Below are positions 47,795 to 58,950 of a stretch of 64,000 bases of DNA, in pieces; position 1 is the stretch's first letter, and each line of letters opens with the position of its first letter. Origin of the DNA: Apostichopus japonicus. Lineage: Eukaryota > Echinodermata > Holothuroidea > Aspidochirotida > Stichopodidae. The stretch is taken from positions 12,130,501 to 12,194,500 of the forward strand of contig NC_092573.1 of assembly GCF_037975245.1 (NCBI RefSeq), read 5' to 3'. Made by a program: the position numbers and the translations under genes. Under the pieces are notes generated by a model. That model saw nothing but the letters and a program-made list of their open reading frames with translations, did not search any database and had not been told where the DNA came from.

Positions 47795-50340
47795 GTAAGT
47801 GATGTCACCTTCCACAGAGAGCTCGCGAGCGAAACATTTCACTGTTTCTGTTCTGCTTCCTCTGCTGGTTCCTCCTAAAATGGGATCATCCTTGAAAAGG
47901 AAATAGAATTTTTTTCAGCATTATCCCTGAAAAAAATTGTTTTGGGTCCCCAACATTTGTGGTGAAATTAAAGTTCGAGGAGTTGTAAAAATTAACCATC
48001 CATTTTTAATTCAATATTTAATCATTAATGTTAGCAATGACTGAGTCTATCTGGTTCTGATTTGTAAGAATGCTGATAGTCAGAAGCAGACTAATGTTTT
48101 TTTTTTCTACTTTCTAATTCACCAAGCTCCATCATGTGTATGATGTTAGTATTTAGTATCAAATTCTATCCGTGGATAAACGGTTTACTTCAAAATGCAC
48201 ATCTTTAAAATTTAAATCTTGAAAAGTTCCATTACATTAACCGGTAAGAAGTTGAGAGAGAAAATAAAGCCAAATAAAAATAGGTTTTGATTGTTATTAG
48301 TCCAGGCCACTATGACATCACACCTGTTTGCTTCAAGTTCACTTTAAATATGGTAGTACCAAACTGTGATTACTTTAACACAATCAATATCTCAAACAGT
48401 TACAGATACAGATGTCGAATACTTAAACTTTACCAGAATGTTTAGGGATACGTTTTTCTATCTTTCCGTCTGTCCGCTTGTCTGTGTGTCTCTGTTGTTC
48501 ATCTTTAAACTGACATTTCTTCTTCGTTTTTTATCTCAATACATTACATGTATAGAGATATTGTAACAGTAAGTGGGACTCTCTCTTCTCTTTTCAGCCT
48601 CTTCAAACAAAGTTCTTTTTCTCTGGAATTTCCAGAGCAAGAATATATCATATAGACCAACAAAAGTTACTATTTTTTATTCCAGAATTGTATCTCATTC
48701 TGTGACTTTTTCACCGATTTATGTCCAAATCGGGCTGAAAACACACTTTTGCAGACCTTTTTTTGCACACTCTAAAACTTATGTTTTATTAAAGAAAATA
48801 GAATTGTCTTTCAACAGTGGTATCGTCTAAGATAGGGTCTTATGTATTATATATTTTATTAACATTTTAAACTTTCATTTGTTGTTTACAGGTAGGTATT
48901 AATAAGAATTTTACTATCTGTATATGACATTTTATGGCTTTTATTTGCTTTATTTGATGTTTAAATGATTTTTCTTTCTTAAAACAACACTGAGCTGCCG
49001 CCCCTACTTTTAGTAAAAAGGTCCGTTTCTGATGATTAAGCCCCGCCCCAAGTCTGTTTTGTAGCAGATTGGCTATGACTCATGACAGCTACATGTTAGA
49101 TATACGAAAATGGCTACCCTCGCGACCAATTTTCTGTACTGTAGTTAGGTACGCAAGGTGTAGTGTATTGCATGCTAATTATACACATTCTGTACTGCTG
49201 AATTCTACGTAGTGCATTTAATTTATATTAGGCCTTCGTTTTTGTAACATCCATTTAAGGATAGTACTGGTGTTCAGGTAGCTTTTCAGAGCAAGGGCCA
49301 TGATAAGTTTCTTTGATTGCCCTTCATGTATTTTGTATAATTACGTATACACATTCTTGTATTTCTGAAGGCTACTTACTTTAGGCCTAGTGCATATAAA
49401 AAATATATATATATATATAGGCCTAGGCCTATTAGGCTTTCAGTGATAGCCACATTAGCATTGTACTGGTGTTCAGACAGCTTTCCTAGGAAGGACCAGG
49501 GTAAGTTTGTTTGATGGGTACGTAGCATCACAACTTTTATAAGACTATAAAAATTGTATAAGGTTATGTTTTATTTATAAGGATATAAGATGTATAAGGT
49601 TATCAGAAGTATTTTTAGCTTTCTTTTGAACCTGTAATGTTTGACATCAAATGTAGGCCTACAAAGAATTAAAATAAAATAACAAAATGGAGAGGAACTG
49701 AGGTGGCTATTAGGGGAGGAGGAGGCCACCCATCACTTGCATATAAAAACTTGTAATCTTCTTTTTCATTATTTGTTCCAAGTCATAAATCCATGAAATC
49801 TTCATGTCAGAAAAATTGAGATGGAAAAACATGTGTTGTTTTGATATCTATAAGTGGACACAGTTTTGATGGTAGTCACCACTTCAGTCTACAGTAACAT
49901 ACAGTAGGTCAATAGGCCTAGCTCTCAAGGCAGGCATCAAGACTATGGTCGAGTTGTTCGCCTCTTCTAATTTGGCCGTTGTCATTGACGTCAAACTATA
50001 TGACCAAAAAGTCCAACAGAGACTGACCCAAGATGAAGGATACTACATAAAAAACAAGTTCTTAAATATTCTATGACATTACTAAACCTTGCAACGTCGC
50101 TCGTTCTACTAACAGGCAATGAGCGCTAAAGGCAAGACTAGCAGGATAAAGTGTAACCCGCAGAGACTATTCGTGGCAAAGTAGCAAAAATGCAAGTTAT
50201 ATATTTGTTGTACCATGATTGATATTGATAATTGTAGAGACAGAGCAAAGATTTGAAATTAGGAATCAAAATTAAAACTTCCAGTATCGAGATACTGCGT
50301 CATTGATGCTCTTGTTTTTTATTGTTTTCTGATCCATCAG

Positions 50341-50454
50341 CTACCCCGTGTACATCAAACCCCTGCCTGAATCAAGGAAGCTGCTATTACTCAGATCTCA
50401 TATTCCTCTGTCTGTGTGCACCAAACTTCAGCGGTACTCGTTGTGAAATTTCAA
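50341..50454 (+). CDS. EGF module exon 12
   Basis: Bounded by CCATCAG and A|GTGAGA, 114 bases in phase 1-1. It reads TPCTSNPCLNQGSCYYSDLI then FLCLCAPNFSGTRCEIS, with six cysteines. The NGG motif is NQG and the Gly of the turn is Asn (PNF), both tolerated in EGF modules. Confidence 0.9.
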
Positions 50455-50610
50455 GTGAGAGTTTGGGTTCAATTTTTGATTCAGTTTATCTTTGACTCTA
50501 ATTTGAAAGTATGCAGTATTAAACATAAATAGTGAGGATCTGTCTAGTTGATTGGGAAAGATGCGATGGTCGAAAGAGGTACTTGATGACGACACCGATG
50601 GGTAGTGCTT

Positions 50611-50690
50611 AGGAGGAGGAGGGGAGGGGCAGGAGGAGGAGGAGGAGGAGGGGGAGGGGCAGGAGGAGGAGGAGGAGGAGGAGGAGGGAG
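50611..50690. repeat. GGA-rich minisatellite
   Basis: An 80-base purine-rich run of GGA units contains two or three copies of a longer AGGAGG-GGGAGGGGC unit. It lies in the intron after EGF exon 12. Confidence 0.9.
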
Positions 50691-51140
50691 ATGGTCACAG
50701 AGTTGTCTTCAAGCTTCTCGTTTAAAGCTACCACGTTTTTAAATTTGTGAATACTCTCTGTCTTAGACGTAATAAAGACATATCGTGGTGTCCCAAGAAC
50801 GTAGATGGACATTCAGCGAGTTAGACTGCAAAATGTGTTGAATTGATTGAAATAATATATTTCAGTTAACGGTTTGTCTAAATTATCGGAAGTATAAGTA
50901 TCTATTAATTACATGACAATTTGTTGTAGCACATCCAGGAGCATGACATCCCAAAGTTTTCACCACATTGGGACAAAGTTCTCACAACCTCATATTTTAT
51001 TTTCTTAATATTATTTGATTTATATAAATTCACTGAATTTTACTTGAGGTCTTCTTGATAACCCTTTTTTTTTGTAACTCAAATTCAGCTTTATGATTTG
51101 AAACTAAAAGACTTGTGTTTTCCCTATTTCTCTTTCCCAG

Positions 51141-51263
51141 TCAATGAACCCTGCACCACACAGAATCCATGTACTAACGGGGGTACCTGTCTTCCAACTG
51201 GGGACGGTAACTTCGTTTGTCAGTGCAGGCTCGGCTTCGATGGACAAACATGTGATGTCCAAC
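51141..51263 (+). CDS. EGF module exon 13
   Basis: Bounded by TTTCCCAG and C|GTAAGT, 123 bases in phase 1-1, reading NEPCTTQNPCTNGGTCLPTG then FVCQCRLGFDGQTCDVQ. All six cysteines are conserved, giving an intact module. It may lack Ca2+ binding because it does not show the D-x-D/N...D/N...Y/F pattern clearly. Confidence 0.92.
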
Positions 51264-52075
51264 GTAAGTAACAACTTGAAGTAATGGCTGCTGTGTTCTG
51301 AGCAAGCTGCAGAAGTTTTTATGATCACCGTGGTGATCGCAGTTGCCTGTTGTGGCCAGATGAGATGTTCCTAAAATATCTTGTCTATTGTTATGAATCC
51401 ATATACCTAGTTTGCAAACATAAGGGAAACTGGGTTTGTGTATTCAATCCCAATTCCAACTTAAATCTATAAGTTTTATGTTCTCACATGTTCACAAGAA
51501 TTGATAGAGTGTTTTGAAATATACTGGTTTGCAACAAATGCATATTCAAAAGGAGGCCACTTGAAAAGACAGAGGGTCGCTTAATATGATAACAAATTGA
51601 CCACATGTTATCGTTCCCTTTGTTATATGTACAAAGGGAGAGAAAGCACAACCCAGAATCAATTTTTTTTAATACACATTTCATATTAAGTTAAGGCCAG
51701 AAAATTAGAGTTAGTGTCCTTTGTTGATCTTACAACTGATAGTCTCATCAAGAATTGAGTTAATTCTGTTACATTTAGCCTATTATTAACCACTAATTGA
51801 CAAGTTTGAGTTTTCCTGCCACTGTTTGTGTGCAAAAAACTTCACACCAGTGTCTACCTACATCCTTTAAGTGTTGTAGCCACGTGTTGTGTGCAGAAAT
51901 TTCACAGTAACCTACAAGATCCATTGGTGCCTATCCCAGTAACTGAAGCGTAGTACTTGCGTAACATCTTTCGTTTTTGTAATGCACCAAAGAAATTTTC
52001 ATCATCAAAGTAATTATCAGTAATGATTCTTTTTGTCTACTATAAATGATTTCTTTGATCATGTTTTGTTTTTAG

Positions 52076-52189
52076 TGGATCCCTGTGTGACTGTCATCTG
52101 TAACAATGGTGGAACTTGTGTCTCTAACGAAGCAACCTACACTTGCCTATGTACAACAGGATTTACCGGCCTCAACTGTGGAGAAACAA
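52076..52189 (+). CDS. EGF module exon 14
   Basis: Bounded by TTTTTAG and A|GTATGT, 114 bases in phase 1-1, reading DPCVTVICNNGGTCVSNEAT then YTCLCTTGFTGLNCGET. All six cysteines are conserved. The following intron contains the large splice-site-like minisatellite. Confidence 0.92.
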
Positions 52190-52704
52190 GTATGTCATCA
52201 ATTCTTATTCTTTTCTTATTCTTTTTCTCTTTTCTTTTTTCATCGATTTTATGGAAAAATTTACAGAGAGAAGGGGAAATAAATTTTGTTCAATTTTATT
52301 GTTAAATCAGACTGCTAAGATTGTTCCCACTTCCAAGGACTGGCATTTTTTTTTAACTTTACTGTGCATTAATTCATTTTTTTTATTTTTTATTGCTTGA
52401 TTAGAAAACTTATAGTTGCATCAAAAGTTTTAAAAACTGATATGATAAAAAATATTTCAGAAAAAAATGGTGACCTGGAGCCTTTGCGAAATTGTTAAAA
52501 TTTGTGTATCTTTGTTACTTCTCTTTTCAACAATATTGATGGTCACCTGACAGCCTTTGTTTGAAATAATGGGAAAGGAATGTAACTACGTTTGTGTAAC
52601 TTGGAATTAGATCTTACATACAGTACAAGAAGAAAGTTATAGTCTTCGTTAACACTGAGAACAGCTTGACATGTGTTGATTAAGTGGTCCGTTTTTGAGC
52701 AGTA

Positions 52705-53477
52705 TAACTATAGCATGTTTTGTCGTTGAAATGGTTATAACTGACATGTTTTGTTATTGTAAGAGTAAAACTTAAATTATTTTGTTATTAAAGGAGTATA
52801 ACTAACATGTTTTGTAATTGTAGGAGTATAACTAACATGTTTTGTTGTTGGAGGAGTATAACTGACATGTTTTATTATTGTAGGAGCATAACTAACATGT
52901 TTTGTTATTTGTAGGAGTATAACTAACATGTTTTGTAATTGAAGGAGTATAAATGACATGTTTGGTTATTGTAGGAGTATAACTAACATGTTTTGTTATT
53001 AAAGGAGTATAAACTAACATGTTTTGTTGTTGGAGGCATGTAACTAACATGCTTTGTTATTAAAGGAGTATAACTAACATGTTTTGTTATTGTAGGAGTA
53101 TAAATAACATGTTTTGTTATTGTGGGAGTATAACTGACATGCTTTGTTACTGAGTATAAATAACATACTTTGTTATTAAAGGAGTATAACTTACATGTTT
53201 TGTTATTGTAGGAGTATAACTGACATGTTTTGTTATTGTAGGAGTATAACTGACATGTTTTGTTATTGTAGGAGTATAACTGACATGTTTTGTTATTGTA
53301 GGAGTATAACTAAAATGTTTTGTTATAAAAGGAGTATAACTAACATGTTTTGTTATAAAAGGAGTATAACTAACATGTTTTGTTATAAAAGGAGTATAAC
53401 TAACATGTTTTGTTATTGAAGGAGTAGAACTAACATGCTTTGTTATTGTAGGAGTATAACCAACATGTTTTGTTGTT
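52705..53477 (+). repeat. ~30-bp minisatellite built of 3' splice-site-like units
   Basis: About 26 copies of a 29-31 bp unit with consensus TATAACTAACATGTTTTGTT-ATTGTAGGAG fill most of the intron before EGF exon 15. Units in the 53.2-53.4 kb part are the most uniform and are open in a frame giving ten-residue repeats. Each unit carries a CTAAC/CTGAC branch-point match, a T-rich tract and an AG about 18 nt after the branch A. The last unit runs directly into the real acceptor of exon 15 (CATGTTTTGTTG...CTTCAG). It is therefore an expansion of that exon's own 3' splice region and not a coding repeat. Confidence 0.9.
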
Positions 53478-53487
53478 TTTTCTTCAG

Positions 53488-53601
53488 TGAATCCATGTAG
53501 TTCTCATCCTTGTTTCAATGGTGGTACTTGCTCCTACAATGGACTCATGTATGTATGTCAGTGTGCTCCTGGATACGCTGGTCTTAACTGCCAGACAAGA
53601 G
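53488..53601 (+). CDS. EGF module exon 15
   Basis: Bounded by TTCTTCAG and G|GTAAGC, 114 bases in phase 1-1, reading NPCSSHPCFNGGTCSYNGLM then YVCQCAPGYAGLNCQTR. This is a textbook intact EGF module. Its acceptor lies at the end of the ~30-bp minisatellite and seems to share ancestry with it, so recognition may depend on choosing this site over many upstream look-alikes. Confidence 0.93.
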
Positions 53602-53864
53602 GTAAGCCTACTGTAAAGTTCTAGCATTTCAGCTTAAAATAGTCATGAAAGCACCGTAAAACTCAAGAAATGTATGCTGGGGGAGGGGCGTGGGGGGAGG
53701 GGAATTAAGTTGAGGAAAAGAGGTTTATTGGACCTGATAGCGTCAGATGGTTTTTCAAAACCATTGCAGGTAAATCACATGCGGCCTGAAAAAGGTTCTA
53801 TTGTTTTAAGAAAAGGTTGACTAAGACATAAGACTCCTAGCTTTGTCATAAGTCCCCTTTTCAA

Positions 53865-55262
53865 CAGGGTTGGCATTTTCCCGGGGAAAACCTGTTTTTC
53901 CCACTAAGCGGTAAAAACCAGGTAAAAACCGGGAAAAACTGGTAAATACCGGTAAAAACCGCCTCCCTCTCGAAAACTAGTATTAATTGTCCGTAAAATG
54001 CAGGGTCATCAGTAGGCACGATATTGTTTCATGACAGGCATATTTTATTGAATATGGGAGTTTCTTAGCTTCATTTTGAGCTATTTTATCACATTCTTAT
54101 TCTACTTTTTGTGGAAAAAAGAGTATTTTTCGTATTGTACATGTATAGTTATTCTGTCACGATCTCTTTAGCAGTATGCATTGCCTATTGCCCAAACCAT
54201 TATAGGTCTACACTGGGACATTCACCCCTCCTAAATTCTTCAGGCCTATTATGTGGCATGAACAGCGGAGGATAGAACGAAGTGGCGAACCATGGCATCC
54301 AAAGCCTCAAAGGGACAAGGAACCATATAATAATATAATATTTTGTGCTCAGACAGTTCATTCCATTAATACAGTAGGCAACAGTCTATTGAGGTGAACT
54401 TCAATCCAGGGGGCTCAATAGAAACTGCTTTGAAACTTTGTAAGGCACATGGGCCCAATTAAAGTATTAAACGCACAATGGCCCTATGGAGCCATTCACA
54501 CAACCAAACTGTTTACCTTGATGCAAACATGGTCCAATTACTATACAACTTCATGCATGAGTGATTAAACACTTTGAGGTGGACAGGTGAGGTGATACTG
54601 GGCACTTCCTGTGTATAGGCTAACTGAAGAGGTAGGAGTATCAACAACACAAGTAACTGTTCCAATTGTTACTTATTCTCAAATTAGTTGATGTCACAAC
54701 AGTCACTTAGTACAGTGCCTATAAGCAAATAAGCATAGTACAGTGCCTAGTGCGAAGTGTGAACAGAGTACAATTTATCGCAGACATGAAGTGATCGTCC
54801 TTGGATGTGAATCATCATTTGGATCTGAGCGGACTAATGTGGCATGTATAATATGACGAACCATAGCCCTAGGAGGCACCAACAGTTTGATACGAGTCCA
54901 TTCTCTAGATAATGGAATTATGCATCTCGATAGGAAAATAAAGTTGGTTGATTTGAGCATCCAATATATTATTTATTTGAATTATTTATAATAGTCTAAT
55001 CGGTAAACTCACAAGTTATAGATCATAGCTGTTCTTTGGATGTAACCCAACCCCCTACCATAAGATGCCATTTTCTTGTAGATTCTATGCTCCTCCACAA
55101 GTTCCACATGAGTTTTTAGGAATTCTATATAATTTGAGGTTTTTCCCGGTTTTTCCCAGTTTATCCCACTTATAGGTGGGAAAAACCTCCCGGTAAAAAC
55201 CGGTAAAAAACTTGTTTTTACCGGGGCGGTAAAAACCGCCCGGTAAAAACCGGCCAACCCTG
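53865..55262. mobile_element. hAT-like non-autonomous transposon (1.4 kb)
   Basis: The ends CAGGGTTGG (53865-53873) and CCAACCCTG (55254-55262) are inverted repeats flanked by the perfect 8-bp duplication CTTTTCAA (53857-53864 and 55263-55270). Both subterminal regions are packed with GGTAAAAACCGG-like words, typical of hAT transposase-binding repeats. No transposase frame is visible, so it needs a helper element. It occupies the intron between EGF exons 15 and 16. Confidence 0.92.
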
Positions 55263-55674
55263 CTTTTCAAATCTTTTGTGTAGTACAAAAGGAGAAAAAA
55301 AAATGTTGTTTTCACTCAGGATGTAAAATTTGAGAACTAAGCTTTAGTAATATAAGTCAGTCATCATGTTGTGAAATTTCAAATTGCTCATAAGGTACTC
55401 ATGAAAGGTACACAAGATTTTTTAAACTACAAGAAATTAATTTTCTTGCAGAAAAAAAAATCAACTCTTTCACAAAATGATTCCATCTTAGATTGATCTT
55501 GCAAATTTTGTGGTTCCATGCCCAACATCAGAAGCTAATTCATGCGGCCAAAAATTTCTCTAAAATGTACTTCTCCGGGCAAATCTGCATATGAATGACA
55601 AAGACTGTAAAATTCCGCCAATCCCCATTTTCCAGCCTTTTATTGTTCGGTACGTTCCTTTTCCGTTGAAACAG

Positions 55675-55788
55675 TTTCTCCGTGCTCGACGAATCCTTGC
55701 AGAAATGGAGGTACCTGCCTGGAGAACAGCGCCACAACTTACAGCTCTCTCTGTAATGCCCCATTCTTTGGAGATAACTGTGAAATAG
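55675..55788 (+). CDS. EGF module exon 16, fourth cysteine replaced by Ser
   Basis: The acceptor TTGAAACAG and donor G|GTAAGA bound 114 bases in phase 1-1. It reads SPCSTNPCRNGGTCLENSAT then TYSSLCNAPFFGDNCEI. The residue two before the fifth cysteine, normally the fourth cysteine, is Ser, and the Gly of the turn is Pro. The second cysteine thus loses its partner. Frame and splice sites are intact. Confidence 0.82.
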   Translation, partial: FLRARRILAEMEVPAWRTAPQLTALSVMPHSLEITVK

Positions 55789-56184
55789 GTAAGATTTCGG
55801 TGTTTGTGTGGTGATATGCCAATCAAAAGGTAATCAATCACCTCATTTAAAATTGAAAGTTTTTCTGTAACTTTACATTGTGTAAGTTATGGCAGTCTCT
55901 CTGACAACCTCACCCCCCCCGCCCCCCAGGATGAGTCCCACAGTACTTGCAGTACTAAAATGTGTTTTGTTTTTCAGATTTTTGTATATTTTTGTACTTT
56001 ATATTTTTTTAACTTTCTGTTTCATTTTTTGTGTTATTTTTGTATTCTTTGCTTACTTTCTGTCTCTTTTTGTACTTTCTGTTTTGCTTATGTTTTACTG
56101 ATAAATTTGTGGAGTTGTCTCTTCCCCCCCTCCTCTTCCCCCTCCACCCCACAAGTAGACAAAGAATGCAATGGAAAGCACAAC

Positions 56185-56691
56185 CATAGGCGTAGGAGCC
56201 TAATTTGATTTGGGGGGGGGGGGCTGTAACGACTTGCCCGAAAAATAATGCCAACATTTCAATGTGCATATCATATAGGCATTCATCGGTTATCACATCA
56301 CATGCCTTTACCCGATGAATGCTTATATGATATGCACACTAAGATGTTGAATGCGCGCTAAGCGCGCGAAAATTTTGGTTATAATTTCCGTGTTATCACC
56401 CTTTCATATTGGTTATAATTATTGGGGGAGTCGTTACGATAATAACGATAATAATAATAATATCAGTTTAACCATTGAAAAACCATTGCAAATTATTCTT
56501 CTTTCAGTAGGTGCCCGAAAAATTATCACCATATTGCCCGAATTTTCTCCAAAAAAAAATTGAAAAACACATTGCAAATTATTCTTCTTTCAGTAGGTGC
56601 CCGAAAAATTATCACCATATTGCCCGAATTTTCACCAAAAATTTTGGTTGGGGGGCTGCAGCCCCCCCAGCCCCCACCTCCTACGTCTATG
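56185..56691 (+). mobile_element. hAT-type MITE, GGCGTAGG family, copy B
   Basis: The left end CATAGGCGTAGGAG and right end CTCCTACGTCTATG are near-perfect inverted repeats. GCACAAC flanks both sides (56178-56184 and 56695-56701), giving seven of an expected eight duplicated bases with a small offset on the right. A poly-G tract lies inside the left end and a GGGGGGCTGCAGCCCCCC palindrome inside the right end. A ~70-bp internal block (AATTATTCTTCTTTCAGTAG and following bases) is duplicated near 56490 and 56577. Confidence 0.85.
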
Positions 56692-57019
56692 TTTGCACAA
56701 CTACTTTAACTTTGGACAGGTTTGTTTTTGACTAAAAACTATCAAAGACATAACAAAAAGCTGCCCAACGTAGCATATAATACTTGCTTCAGCCCAGAGG
56801 ACCGTAAGTGTTATTTAGCACAAGTGTCAGACAACAAGGAAACGAAACACTCTCTGATGTTTTGAAGTTAATTTGAGCCACACAGGTTAATGAAAAGTGG
56901 GTTTGTATATTGGCTATATTTGTTTCTAATGTAATGTACCGTGAGTGTGTTGTGTAATTGAGCTGGAAGTTAAAAAATTCTCCTGCCATCAAAATTTACT
57001 TCCTTGAGCATAAAATGTA

Positions 57020-57021
<2 letters not shown>

Positions 57022-57097
<76 letters not shown>

Positions 57098-57121
57098 ATA
57101 CATACATATATATACATTAAT

Positions 57122-57178
<57 letters not shown>

Positions 57179-57268
57179 TAAATATTTAATATACATGTAC
57201 ATATTTAATATAAATGTACATATATAATATACATATATAAATAAACATACCTATATAAATTAAAATAC

Positions 57269-57314
<46 letters not shown>

Positions 57315-57390
57315 GTACATACATACATACATACATATATATATAAATATATATACATACATACATATATACATACATACATATATACAT
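57022..57390. repeat. TA/TACA-rich microsatellite block
   Basis: About 370 bases of TA repeats are interspersed with TACA and TAAATA units. Numerous Tyr/Ile/Met open frames on both strands derive from it and are not genes. Confidence 0.95.
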
Positions 57391-57468
57391 AGTTCGATAC
57401 AGGTGTCAAACGCCTACAATGAAATTACGACCTTCCTTACCGGTTTCAAACCTCTGGACATACAATCA

Positions 57469-57541
57469 GCATCCATAGCCTAGTTGGTTATGGTGTCCAG
57501 GTACAAAGCGGGAGGCCCTGGTTCGAATCCTGGTGGAGGCT
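57469..57541 (+). tRNA. tRNA-like sequence, probably pseudogene or SINE head
   Basis: A 73-base stretch matches tRNA layout: acceptor arm GCATCCA/TGGAGGC (6 of 7 pairs), A box TAGCCTAGTTGG, and T arm CCTGG-TTCGAAT-CCTGG (4 of 5 pairs), followed by a T9 run suitable as a pol III terminator. The anticodon stem pairs poorly and the anticodon would read ACA in the regular register, which is not a usual tRNA. No CCA is encoded, as expected in eukaryotes. I favour a tRNA pseudogene or the head of a SINE. Confidence 0.45.
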
Positions 57542-57633
57542 GGAAGTTTTTTTTTACTGTTCTGGATTTTCCTTCTCATTACGTTTCCAATTATATATAT
57601 TCATTTGCCTTTGTTGTTTACCTCCATTTCATT

Positions 57634-57635
<2 letters not shown>

Positions 57636-57678
<43 letters not shown>
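57636..57678. repeat. TA dinucleotide microsatellite
   Basis: About 43 bases of TA repeat lie 95 bases after the tRNA-like sequence. Confidence 0.95.
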
Positions 57679-57683
<5 letters not shown>

Positions 57684-58019
57684 GATTTTGTACTTAAGCA
57701 TATGAAAATATGAGCAAAATTAAATAGTACGGAAAATTGCATTATTTGTTTGAAAACAAGTGAAGCTGTTGGAGTGGTTGGGGTAGGGGGAGGAGAGGGG
57801 GCTTAGGGAAGGTTTAAGTGAGTTAATATTATTGCATCGACAACACTCAACCAACTGCTTTAAAAAACAGTATGGATACCTCCTTATTTGGCAGTCATAG
57901 TGGAACATTCAACAACTGGCAATTGAAGTCTATCTGTATAATCGCAATTCTTTGCTTATAATCTATTTTGTTTGTGATATTCACATTTTCATATATTTTT
58001 TCTTATTTTTTTCTTCAAG

Positions 58020-58130
58020 GTGAATGCCCTTATACCTGTTCCAATGGAGGATTCTGTACCCTGGACTTGATCCACAATGTCTTCACCTGTGATTGTCCTC
58101 TTGGTTTTGGAGGCAGTCAGTGTCTCACTG
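58020..58130 (+). CDS. EGF module exon 17
   Basis: Bounded by TTCTTCAAG and G|GTAAAT, 111 bases in phase 1-1, reading ECPYTCSNGGFCTLDLIHNV then FTCDCPLGFGGSQCLT. Six cysteines are present, with a shortened loop between the first two. This is an intact module. Confidence 0.9.
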
Positions 58131-58236
58131 GTAAATACTGATCAATCAATTTCTGCATAGGGCAGTTGGGGTGGGGAAGGCAGGGGGGTGGTTTAGCCAG
58201 CATGGTGAAAATGTTCAAATACATGATTGAGTGATT

Positions 58237-58292
58237 ATATATATTGTGATTATATATATTGTGTGATTATATATATTGATTATTTATATTGA
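58237..58292. repeat. GATTATATATATTGT tandem repeat
   Basis: Three to four imperfect copies of a ~16-base unit occur shortly after the donor of EGF exon 17. Confidence 0.75.
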
Positions 58293-58358
58293 TAACTGTC
58301 TGATTTGCCATATATTAAAAGAGCAGGGTTCCTGTATTCAGAAACATGTGAACACGAA

Positions 58359-58750
58359 CATAGGCGTCCAATTTGATTTGGGGGGGGGGGGGGGCTGTAA
58401 CGACTTATCTGAAAAATATATCCAAATTTGTTTGCCTGCTCCGCGCGCGTTCCACATCTTAATGTGCATATCATATAGGCATGCATTGGTTATTACATTG
58501 CATGCCAATTACATACCATCATTTGCCGTGTTATTACCCTTACATATTGGTTATCACTTTTTGGGAAGTCGTTACAAGAATAATGTTAATAATAATATAA
58601 GTTTAACCATTGAAAAACGCATTGCAATTTATTTTTCTTTCAGTAGGTGCCCAAAAAGTTCTTAGCATATTGCCAGAATTTTCTCAAAAATATTTGGTTG
58701 AAGGGCTGCAGCCCCTCCCCCCCCCAGCCCCCCTGCCTCCTACGCCTATG
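58359..58750 (+). mobile_element. hAT-type MITE, GGCGTAGG family, copy C
   Basis: The ends CATAGGCGT and ACGCCTATG are inverted, flanked by the perfect 8-bp duplication AACACGAA (58351-58358 and 58751-58758). Inside the left end is a G run of 16; inside the right end is GGGCTGCAGCCCC with a C tract. It is in the same orientation as copy B, about 1.7 kb away. Confidence 0.92.
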
Positions 58751-58950
58751 AACACGAATACAACAAAATGTAGAAGAAAAGATGTATAACTGAATTGAAT
58801 TGTTATGCAGAGGGTAAACAAGCATTATGGAATAAAGCTGCATAGAAAAGAGACATGCAGGTGATATATGCCTCACAGAGTTCAGCCTGGAAAGATTGCT
58901 ATAGTGGCCTAATATTCTATTTTCTTCATTTGTTTTTTGATCTGCTTTAG

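Noticed and set aside
52777-53419. Repeat-peptide open frames and a CRISPR-like appearance in the ~30-bp array
   Set aside because: The units are contiguous, without unique spacers, and sit in a eukaryotic intron; the frames are open only because the unit length is near 30.
56009-56735. Open frames around the MITE at 56.2-56.7 kb
   Set aside because: They cross element borders and poly-G tracts, and equivalent frames are not kept in the other two copies.
57020-57390. Several Tyr/Ile/Met-rich open frames
   Set aside because: They are products of TA/TACA microsatellite sequence.
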